The notes under the pieces: generated by a model
What the model was told of the DNA's origin: nothing
Seen by the model: the letters and a program-made list of their open reading frames with translations, nothing else
The model's database searches: none
NCBI GenBank assembly: GCA_014825775.1
Contig: MVAQ01000379.1
Location: 1-10,857 of the forward strand
Direction: 5' to 3'
Origin: Krasilnikovozyma curviuscula
Lineage: Eukaryota; Basidiomycota; Tremellomycetes; Cystofilobasidiales; Mrakiaceae
DNA length: 10,857 bases
Made by a program: the position numbers and the translations under genes
Shown: in pieces, positions 1 through 6,979 of the stretch
Layout: each line of letters opens with the position of its first letter
How positions within the stretch are numbered: position 1 is the first letter of the stretch

Positions 1-3000
1 CCACAGCAGCAGCAGTTTCCCCAGCAGACTGGTTTCCCTGGACAGCAGCAGCAGCAGCTCAGGCCGCAGATGCCCCAAGCACCAGGCTCCTTCTCTTTTC
101 TAAATGCTCCCCCTCCCCAGTCCCAATTCAACCCCAGCCCCTTGATGGCTCAGCAAACTGGGTATCCTGGTATGGGAGGTGGGTCTGGTTTGAGACCCCA
201 GCAAACGGGTTTCCCTTCTCTTCAGAGTCAGCCAACTGGTTTCCCTTCGTCTGGCTTGCAGCCGCAGCCAACGGGCTTTCCAGGAAGTGGTGGACTCGTC
301 CCTCAACAGACTGGATACCCTGTAGGAGCTCCTGATCCAAGATTGGGTCTAATGAGCTCGACGTTCATGCCAATGAATCTGTCCTCGGTTCGTTTTTTCC
401 CTTCCTTCCTAACGTCCCATCGTCATCATCTCTCGAGTGGTGCGAGGGTACCCCGAACTTGTACTGAAGCTTATCGCTGACATGTTATCCTTTACTGCTG
501 CTCCCCTACTGCTCCTGCCGGCGTGGTTATCCATACTTCATTCAAACGACTTGCGGTCGCGCGATGACACAGCCTTACGCCCCTGGTAATGTCCCGGTAT
601 TCCAACAGCCAAATCTCCCAGCATCCAACCTCTCCCAATCTATGTCAATGGTATGTGTTCACTATCCCCATCGATCTCTTGGTACCTTACATGCTCATAC
701 TCATGTTTTTTCGTCCGTCGTTTTGCCCGACTGAAGATGGCGCACAACCCCGCACTGTCAACTCCTAAAATTCCATGGAAACTCACTCGTGACGAAAAGA
801 AAAACTATGATTCCATCTTCCGTGCTTGGGACTCTGCCAACACTGGCTTCATCAGCGGTGAGGTCGCCCAAGGTGTGTTTGGTCAGAGTGGTTTGGGTAG
901 GGATGATTTGGCCAAGATTTGGTGAGTTCACCATCTTTTTTACTTCTCACTTTACTTCAACTTTCTTCGTGTCTTTTGAAATCCTTTCAACTTTTACTTG
1001 AATGCCACATCCCTGACAATTTGAATCTCTTGACATCACGCCTGCGCTCAGGACTCTCTCCGACGTTGACAACAGAGGAAAGCTTAATATCCAGGAATTC
1101 CACGTTGCTATGGGACTAATCTACAGAGGTGTGTGTTTTGGTTAAAAAAACGCGCATTTTCCCCTAGCTACTCTCACTCACTTAGTCCATTCTACTACCT
1201 GCATCTCAGCTCTCAACGGTAACATCATTCCTGACATTCTCCCTCCAGAGCTTGTACCAGCATCTGCGCGAGATATTGACTCAAACGTAGACTTCATGAA
1301 AAATCTCCTGAAGAACGATCGCTCCACCGGAATCGACATCGAGCCGTCCCTCTCATACGCCAAGAATAGATCTCTGCACTCGAGCAGCGCACCCGCTGCC
1401 AACTCGCGCAAAGACGGTACCGTGTACAAGCACGACGACTCTCGTCCTGAATCCAAGGGGTACACCTCTTCCAACCGACACATCGACAGGTCCTCGATCC
1501 GTACGGGCAGGGAGACTGCCCAGGAAGACTTGTCTGACATTAAGAGACAGCTGGCGGATACCTCCAGCTACCTTGACCAATCGAGAGAGGAGGATGAAGG
1601 CCGAACGAGGGAAGACGAAAAGTTGGACGATGAGATGAGGAGTCTCCGGAGATCCATCAGAAACATTCGCGAGGATCTTGATGACATCAAAGGCAGACGA
1701 GGTGAGGGTAAAGAAGAACAACGTAGAAAGGTCAGTGTCCACATTCACTTTTCTCAAAGCCTGTGCGTCGAAGTGAACTGAGGTTACAACTTTCTGTTTA
1801 CGTTTGGATATAGTTGGAAAGAGAGCTTCTCTACCTGTCTCACGAAAAGCTTCCTGAACTGGAACGTCGCATCGAAGATCGCGATGAGCGCAAACGAAGA
1901 GCTGACAGAGATGGCGTCAAAGCTCGTGACCGCCGGAACAATCGTTACGGAGGTCGATACGAGGACGACGACGATGAGGAAGACAGAGGCTACATGAAGG
2001 GCAGTTACGATCGAGACCGAAGCAGGGACAGAGATAGAGATAGGTACAGAGAAGACTCCTATAGAGAAGACTCCTACAGAGATGAATCATACCGATCCTC
2101 AAGAGACAACAGAGGAGATCGCTCACCACCCCCAGCCCCACCTTCTCAATCGCATTCTCTTGCGGCTGCACCACCACCACCACCCGTTGCCCCAGTTGCC
2201 ACTCCACCTCCTTCCAGAAACCTTACCCAAGAACAGCGTCTGGCTGCGGCTCGTGAAAGGGCTCAACAGAAGATTGCTGATAGACGAAGGGCCCTTGGGC
2301 TCCCAGCTGAAGACGTGGAAGCCGCTCCAGTAGTTGATACCAGCGTACAGGAGAGGTTAGAAGCGGAAAGGAAGGAGGCCGCGGAACAGGCTGCGAAAGC
2401 TGAAAAGGAGAGGGCCGAGAGGGAAAGCCAGAGGCAGGCGAAGTTAGACGAGGAACGAGGCGCCAGAGGAGTTCCACCGGCGTCAGCATCAGCTGCTCCA
2501 GTACATTCACAGCAATCCAAAGCTACACCTCCTACTCCCCTTCCGAAGAGTGCAATGAAGAAACCACCACCAGCTCCAGCACCCAGACCGGGTACTCACA
2601 AACCAGTGCCAACCCCCGCACCAGTACCTGCACCAGCACTGGTAGAGGAAGATCCAGAGGAAGTCGCCATGAAGGAGAGAGAAATTAGACTCAAGAAGGC
2701 CGCTGAAGATAGAAAAGCTCGCATTGCCGAACTTGAACGTCAAGAGGAGGAGGCGAAGAAAGCCGAAGAAGAGTTCGAGGCTAGAAGGTCAGCGTTCAAC
2801 TCCAAACCTGCTCCGACTCCAGAACCTGCTGCCCCTGCTGTTGTTTCCCCTCCCGGTCCTGTACCAGGTGGTAGCAAACACAATCCTTTCAACAAGCTTA
2901 GCGCTGGAGCTTCTGCTGGCGCTGCTGCCTCTCCGTCAAGCGTCACTTCAACCAGTGGCAACAACCCATTCTTCAAAAGCACTTCACCAGCAACTGAGTC

Positions 3001-6000
3001 TTCTTCAGTACCAGCTGCACCACCCCCTCCCCCGGCACCTCCAGCTCCAGCTCCACCAGCTCAAGCCCAAGCGTCGCGCCCATCGGCTCCTGTTGCAAAG
3101 AAATACGTTCCTCCTGTTTCGAACGACGACGATTGGGATGTCATCAACGAAAAAGATGATGACTCAGATTCGGACGACGACTTCCAAGCTGCTAAAAAGC
3201 GTAAAGCAGATCTTGCTCGCGCACTCTTTGGTGGAAAGTCTGCTTCTGCCTCTCCCGTTCCATCACCCCCTCCAGCTCCCTCCGGTCAATCTAATGCTGC
3301 CTTAGCTAAATTAGGTGGAGGAGATGCTTCTCCAGCCTCCAGAGGTGGTCTCTTTGCTGCGATTCAAGGTGGAGCAAAGCTGAAGAAAGCAGTCACTAAC
3401 GATCGTTCAGGGGCTCCATCAGCTGGAGCCGTGGTTGGTGGTGATGCTGCTCCTCCGAGTCATATCAAGGATGTCTCTGAAACTGAGGCTGTCGTTGAAA
3501 CTCCGATCCAAGCTGTTGTCCACAATGTCAGTGAAGCTGCCGCTGGTATGTTCAACTCCGTCAAGACTGCTCTCGGTGTTGAATCTCCTGCAGCACATGA
3601 TGACGTTGAAGAAGATGTTACATCTCAAAAGAAAGACAACAGACAGAGCGTTGATTGGTATGGTGTAAGCAATGCCAATTTTGTCTCACAAGTGTTTTAA
3701 CAACCCGTTTTGACATCCTCCTACCTTGTATTTTCTCTTCCTCTTTTATTTACGTTTTGACAGGGTCTCGCGTCCAACGGTGGTGCTGAACACAATATTG
3801 CCGATGTGAAACCACTTCCTTCTTTCAAAGAAGAAGACGAATCGGAGGACGAAGCCCCTGAGTTTGGTACCAGTACCTCTGCACCTACCGCCGTTCCTGC
3901 CGACGATGTTGACAGAACGAAAACGCTTCGCATGAGAACGCTTTACGCTTATGCTGGACAACGAGATGAGGATCTTTGTACGTATTGTTATATCCACGTG
4001 CTCTACAAAGAGTTTTACTGATCTTTCTATGTTCAAACCACGCAGCCTTCGAAGAAAACCAAGTCATCATTGCTCATCCTGCCACTGATCCATCGAGCCC
4101 GTGGTATCATGGAACTACAGTCAAAGGTAACAAGAGTGGATACTTCCCATCGTCATACGCAACTGAGTTCAACACAGGTAAGCTCGACATTTCCTCTATT
4201 GCTAACTGAATCCTACGACTGACTTTTATTTTCCTCCGCTTCTGTGCCTATTGCTCTCTGCTCCAGGAGTGAAAGCCAAAGCTCTTTACGCTTACTTGGG
4301 AGGAAGTCCCGAAGAATTACCCTTCAATGAAGGTGATATCCTTTCCGTTGTAGAGCACGATGACGCGTCCTGGTGGAAAGTTGAGGAAGGAGGAATGGTC
4401 TACCTGGTACCCGCAGCATATGTTGAGTTGGAGGGTTAGTTCTTCCTCACGCTACGTCTTCCCTCTCCCCATCTCTTACGGTCTTCCTTCTCGTTGGGTT
4501 TCCAGGCTGAGACATTCTCTTTTCTTTTCTGCTTTCATAACGCATATAATCTCACCCCAAAAATATCAAAACACGATTGTTTATGCTTTGAAAAGTTATG
4601 AAAGTTGCACCACCCTTTTCTCAACCTTCGGGAAATTATCCTTATCTGACCTCAAAAGCTGAGACAGAGGAAGAAGAGTCTGATGAAGAAGATAGTGATG
4701 ATGAGGCGGTCGAAGGACCAGAAGAAAAAAAGCAGCGAGAATTGGAGAGACAGAGGGTGCTCGAAGCTGCCGGCTTTACTGTCACCACCTCGTCTCAACA
4801 ACAGGAGCTTCCTCCGCCGATTGTTGTACGACGTCCTCCTCCCTCTGTACCTTCGGGTTCAACAAGACGTCGCGCTGCTTCTTCTCCGTCCCCTCTGGAA
4901 GCTAGTGTCACTGGCGATGAACACAGTGCACCACAAAAGTCCTTGCCTCATGTTCCCAGTACGATTCCAAGTCCCGATCATTCTGCTCCTTCGAGGACTC
5001 CTTTGGAAACAACAGAAGAAGATGCGTACGATAGATACGTTTCGTTCCTTCAAAATGAACGCCGGGTTACAATTGCGTCTCCCTCCCCTTCACTCCAGCC
5101 AGTGTCTTTCTCTCCCTCTCCTCGACCACTCTCTTTAGTGTCGAATTCAACCCTAGATGGTCCAATCAGTCCCCAAAGTCAGTCACCCATTCCTTCAATT
5201 GCGTCTTTCGGAGAGACCAAGTTCAGCAATCTTTTCAAGTCGTCAAAGGCAACATCTGCTCAAGAGCCGAGGAAAGTAATCAGTGGACCAATGACTGCTG
5301 CACCCCTCATGTCATCGTCGGACTCCTCAACTGGTTCTGCGTTTGGAAGTGTGAGCAAATCCTTCTGCGGCGATTACAACAACTACCATGTCACCCTAAG
5401 CTCAAATTTCTTTACTCTGTTTCTTTAACACGCAGAATTGGTCCTCATTGGTTGATGCTTCTGCTCTACAAGCTCTTACCGATAAAGAACGTAAGCGACA
5501 GGAAGTAAGTTTTGCGAATCTCTCCCTATCTCTACCTGTAATCTGAAAAAAACCATTTCACTTCTCAGGCTATGTTTGAATTCATCCTTACGGAACAATC
5601 ATACGTGAGAGATCTCCAGAACGTGGTACAGATATTCTATGCCCCGTTAATGTCAGAAGAGTTGCTTAGTCAAGAAGAGCTGGTTGTTATTGTGAGTGTA
5701 TTTGACCTCTCAATATTAAACCTTTCAATTAAATAAGAGTCTATCTCAAAGTTTGCCAACATCGAAGAGATCCTTATCACCAGCACAACCATGCTCTCGG
5801 AGTTGGAAGAACGACAAAAGATCAGCAGGCTTTACATCAACAGCCTGGGTGACATTCTCTCCTCACACTTCAAGGACATGGCGGTTTACCTGCCATACTG
5901 TGTTCAACACAGTAGAGCCATCAAAACTCTCCATCGTCTCCGAACAGAACGTCCTCAACTAGCTGAACAGCTCTCCGTAAGTGACTCTGCTCAATCGTTC

Positions 6001-6765
6001 GAACAAGGCAAGAATAATAGGTGGCTGATTAGTGGGGCTTCTATTTTTTACTTAGAAAATGAGAGAATCTCCTGAAGTCCGAAACATGGACTTGTCTTCC
6101 TATCTCTTATCACCCATGCAGAGAGTTACACGATACCCTCTTCTACTCAAGCAGATATTAGCGTACACGTTGCCTGAGGGGACGGACCGTCAAGAGGTTG
6201 AACTTGCTTTGCGAGAGGTAGAAGACGTCCTCAATTCCATTAACGCTTCAATAAGGAGAAGAGAAGAACACGAGCGACTAGCAGAGATCTCTAACGGTTT
6301 AGTAATAGGTCAAGGGAAACTCGACCTCAACTCTGCGACACCCCAAGGCGTCTCCCGAAGGCTCCTTATGGAGGGGTCTGTTGTCAAAGCAAAGAGTTCA
6401 AAGTCACTATTAGGTGAGTTCTATGTGGTGTCTACATTTTCATGGAGTGGCACAGCTCTGACTTTGCTTCAATTCTCACACATGTAGCTCTCTTGTGCAC
6501 CGACATCTTCGTCCTCATCGACCCAACCACGAAAAACCTCTACCGGATGCCAATATCTCTCATGGATATTACCCTCAGGGACTCGGGCAAAGAAGACGTC
6601 ATTTTGATTACCACTGCTTACCCTCGCGGAGGGGAGAAGCTGAAGCTGAAGCCTGTAGGAGGTGTCAAAGAATGCAAAGCCTGGCTGCATGCCATCTCTG
6701 CTGCAACTCTGAGTTTGAGAGAATTGGAGAAGAGGAACCACAGAAGGAGTAGAAGCGAATTCTAA
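1..6765 (+). CDS. CIN1: Intersectin/Pan1-type endocytic scaffold with RhoGEF module (5' partial, 15 exons)
   Basis: This is a multidomain scaffold expected at cortical endocytic sites, coupling EH/NPF adaptor binding to actin (WH2) and to Rho-GTPase activation (DH-PH). Exons read: 1-387, 573-650, 737-921, 1052-1128, 1210-1730, 1814-3664, 3764-3977, 4046-4177, 4267-4434, 4668-5350, 5436-5504, 5569-5691, 5752-5976, 6056-6413, 6488-6765 (stop TAA). All introns are GT-AG and every junction keeps frame. This gives about 1,782 visible residues: LxxQxTG array 48-107, EH 171-262, coiled coils 350-743, NPF at 773 and 800, WH2 926-949, SH3 1089-1147 and 1151-1204, DH 1456-1646, PH 1670-1771. The frame is open at base 1, so the start, and probably a first EH domain as in Pan1/intersectin relatives, lies upstream. 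The least certain joins are 388-572 and the acceptor of exon 10 (4595, 4658 or 4667). The symbol rests on matching the Cin1 layout from memory; PAN1/ITSN are the related names elsewhere. Confidence 0.9.
142..321 (+). repeat. LxxQxTG motif array (Ark/Prk kinase-type sites)
   Basis: Five degenerate repeats of about 10 to 16 residues each contain a perfect L-x-x-Q-x-T-G motif followed by an aromatic residue and proline: [36 protein letters not shown] and LVPQQTGYP, with threonines at visible residues 53, 69, 79, 91 and 104. A sixth, less perfect copy (QQTGFP) lies at bases 22-39. In budding yeast Pan1, LxxQxTG is the recognition motif of the actin-regulating kinases Prk1 and Ark1. By inference, this tract is where such a kinase would release the scaffold from endocytic complexes. 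A glutamine-rich run (CAG codons) precedes it. Confidence 0.85.
388..572 (+). other. Intron 1 (tentative, 185 nt)
   Basis: The coding-like Q/P/G-rich frame breaks down after the serine codon ending at 387, where a GTTCGT donor sits. Coding-like sequence resumes at 573 ([14 protein letters not shown]) and reaches a strong GTATGT donor at 651. The 388/573 join keeps phase 0. No AG occurs between about 472 and 570, so 571-572 is the first usable acceptor after the CTGAC at 477-481. The intron is longer than most others in the gene and the donor is not consensus, so a hidden small exon cannot be excluded. Confidence 0.6.
782..1268 (+). other. EH domain (spans three exons)
   Basis: The domain reads from [17 protein letters not shown] (exon 3), through the split tryptophan codon 920-921/1052, to [17 protein letters not shown] (exon 5). 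It shows the EH hallmarks. These are a helix followed by the [10 protein letters not shown] loop, the KIWTLSD motif whose Trp lines the NPF-binding pocket in the family, and an EF-hand-like loop [12 protein letters not shown] with acidic residues at loop positions 1, 3 and 12. The introns inside it (922-1051, 1129-1209) restore this pattern exactly. By family knowledge it should bind NPF motifs in endocytic adaptors such as epsins. It probably corresponds to the second EH of the full protein. Confidence 0.93.
1530..1909 (+). other. Coiled-coil segment 1
   Basis: Visible residues about 350-448, interrupted by the 83-nt intron 1731-1813, form a long charged helix with heptad-like spacing of Leu and Ile ([29 protein letters not shown], then [20 protein letters not shown]). 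It lies directly after the EH domain, as in Pan1 and intersectins, where this segment mediates homo- and hetero-oligomerisation. That role is inferred here. Confidence 0.8.
2003..2122 (+). repeat. Arg-Asp dipeptide tract with REDSY tandem repeats
   Basis: Visible residues about 480-519 alternate Arg with Asp or Ser ([16 protein letters not shown]). They then run into three near-identical five-residue units, [15 protein letters not shown], encoded by tandem 15-bp repeats at about 2049-2093. An aspartate run (EDDDDEE) lies just before. The tract is low-complexity and probably disordered. It resembles RD tracts in unrelated nuclear proteins, which is not evidence of a shared function. Confidence 0.8.
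2222..2464 (+). other. Coiled-coil segment 2
   Basis: Visible residues about 553-633 are rich in Ala, Glu, Arg and Lys with no Pro or Gly over most of the stretch (for example [19 protein letters not shown]), as expected of a charged single alpha-helix or coiled coil. It sits between two proline-rich stretches ([14 protein letters not shown] before; [18 protein letters not shown] after). The same alternation of charged helix and proline tracts is typical of the Pan1 C-terminal region. Confidence 0.75.
2648..2794 (+). other. Coiled-coil segment 3
   Basis: Visible residues about 695-743 contain [20 protein letters not shown] and then [20 protein letters not shown], a charged helix with Leu/Ile/Ala at heptad-like spacing. 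It follows a Pro-Val-Pro-Ala stretch and precedes the first NPF motif. Confidence 0.75.
2882..2971 (+). other. Two NPF motifs (EH-domain ligands)
   Basis: NPF tripeptides occur in frame at 2882-2890 (HNPFNK, residues 773-775) and 2963-2971 (NNPFFK, residues 800-802), in Ser/Ala/Pro-rich, probably disordered sequence. NPF is the classical EH-domain ligand. The same protein has an EH domain, so intra- or intermolecular EH-NPF contacts are possible by inference. Confidence 0.8.
3341..3411 (+). other. WH2-like actin-binding motif
   Basis: Visible residues about 926-949 read [20 protein letters not shown]. This matches the WH2 pattern of an amphipathic helix (LFAAIQ-G) followed by L-K-K-A/V-x-T. 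WH2 motifs bind G-actin, and Pan1 and its relatives carry such a motif to activate Arp2/3. A long polyproline run (about 3025-3065, [13 protein letters not shown]) and an acidic stretch ([19 protein letters not shown], about 3124-3180) lie upstream, giving the usual mix of profilin/SH3-ligand, acidic and WH2 elements. Confidence 0.8.
3665..3763 (+). other. Intron 6: candidate retained intron giving a short isoform
   Basis: The GTAAGC donor at 3665 and TTGACAG acceptor at 3763 join ...VDWYG to [10 protein letters not shown] in phase 0. Two other GT dinucleotides just upstream (3658, 3663) would break the frame. If the intron is retained, translation adds 11 residues ([11 protein letters not shown]) and stops at 3698-3700. 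The product would end before both SH3 domains and the DH-PH module. From memory, cryptococcal CIN1 is reported to give long and short transcripts by alternative splicing; whether that involves this intron is not established here. Confidence 0.8.
3929..4170 (+). other. SH3 domain 1
   Basis: The domain begins with [14 protein letters not shown] in exon 7, crosses the 68-nt intron 3978-4045 in the serine codon, and continues as [14 protein letters not shown]...SPWYHGTT and then [15 protein letters not shown]. The ALYxY-like start, the E-E-D-L-x-F-E-E signature, a Trp (here WYHG instead of WWxG) and the G-x-F-P-S-x-Y end are all present. It should bind proline-rich partners. In fungal relatives these include WASP-family and verprolin-like proteins. 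Confidence 0.92.
4272..4433 (+). other. SH3 domain 2
   Basis: A complete SH3 domain lies within exon 9: [20 protein letters not shown], then [19 protein letters not shown], then LVPAAYVEL. The ALYAY, PEEL-x-F-x-EGD, WWK and P-x-x-Y elements are canonical. It follows SH3-1 after only a few residues, and intron 4178-4266 separates the two domains cleanly. Confidence 0.93.
4435..4667 (+). other. Intron 9 with competing acceptors
   Basis: The donor GTTAGT follows the end of SH3-2 in phase 1. To reach the GEF exon in frame, acceptors at 4595, 4658 or 4667 all work. The one at 4667 is 18 nt beyond a CTGAC branch-like site (4646-4650) and is my tentative choice. The one at 4595 would add a protein-like segment ([17 protein letters not shown]). 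A strong-looking acceptor at 4505 (CTTAC at 4476-4480, pyrimidine-rich run, TTTCCAG) makes an ordinary 71-nt intron but creates a TGA at once. The DH-containing product therefore needs a longer intron than is usual in this gene. Confidence 0.55.
4668..5350 (+). other. Acidic and Ser/Pro-rich linker between SH3 and DH
   Basis: The linker starts with an acidic run ([13 protein letters not shown]). A charged helix with [16 protein letters not shown] follows, then [15 protein letters not shown], then serine/proline-rich sequence and a short helical segment [17 protein letters not shown] (about 5017-5061). Most of it looks disordered. The two ordered-looking helical segments may be conserved docking or autoinhibitory elements, which is inference only. 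The exon ends at a GTGAGC donor (5351). Confidence 0.7.
5569..6281 (+). other. DH (Dbl-homology, RhoGEF) domain
   Basis: The domain spans exons 12 to 14. It opens with [20 protein letters not shown] (CR1, with the conserved T-E-x-x-Y), continues through [22 protein letters not shown] (CR2) and [14 protein letters not shown], and closes with [20 protein letters not shown] (CR3, with R-Y-P-L-L-L intact). The introns 5692-5751 and 5977-6055 restore these motifs in phase 0. Key residues of an active GEF appear present. In intersectin-type proteins the DH domain acts on Cdc42, so Cdc42 is the likely substrate here by homology. Confidence 0.93.
6350..6729 (+). other. PH domain following DH
   Basis: It begins at [12 protein letters not shown] and is interrupted by the 74-nt intron 6414-6487. 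It continues with [49 protein letters not shown] and the C-terminal helix [17 protein letters not shown], which includes the conserved PH tryptophan. It directly follows the DH domain, as in Dbl-family GEFs, where it helps membrane targeting and GTPase contact. The protein ends 11 residues later with a basic tail ([11 protein letters not shown]). No C2 domain follows, unlike long vertebrate intersectin-1. Confidence 0.9.
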
Positions 6766-6979
6766 ATACTGTCTTGTTGTATCGTTGATAACCCAGAGTA
6801 CAATACCACCCTTGTAGATTTAGGCATACCCATTCTCGGGTCGAAATTGTCCCGGATCATGAAACAGCGACTTTCGAAGACCGCGCGAGGCTTAGCGAAT
6901 AGACAGTACATTAAGGTGCCGTGATAATTAAGAATAATAGTCAAACAAAACAAATAAACAATCTCAGGAGGGATGACAG
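6766..6979. other. 3'-3' intergenic spacer
   Basis: These 214 bp separate the two convergent stop codons (TAA at 6763-6765 on +, TGA at 6982-6980 on -). The spacer is AT-richer than the flanks in its right half and includes a near-consensus AATAAA on the + strand at about 6951-6957. No clear hairpin or ORF is seen. The two 3' UTRs and polyadenylation sites must both lie in or beyond this stretch, so the transcripts probably overlap at their tails. Confidence 0.7.

Noticed and set aside
1..60. CAG runs as a microsatellite or CRISPR-like repeat
   Set aside because: They are glutamine codons in a Q-rich Pan1-type tract; there are no spacers, and the runs are short.
1178..1540. A 120-codon open frame on the - strand
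   Set aside because: It is antisense to exon 5 of the scaffold and crosses the exon border at 1209/1210. It has no recognisable features.
2724..3305. A 193-codon open frame on the + strand in another frame
   Set aside because: It is a shadow of exon 6, rich in Leu/Pro/Gln because it reads the proline/alanine-rich sequence out of frame.
3658..3664. Alternative donors at 3658 (GTATGG) and 3663 (GTGTAA)
   Set aside because: Joined to the acceptor at 3763, both shift the frame and lose the SH3 reading. Only the donor at 3665 keeps the long protein.
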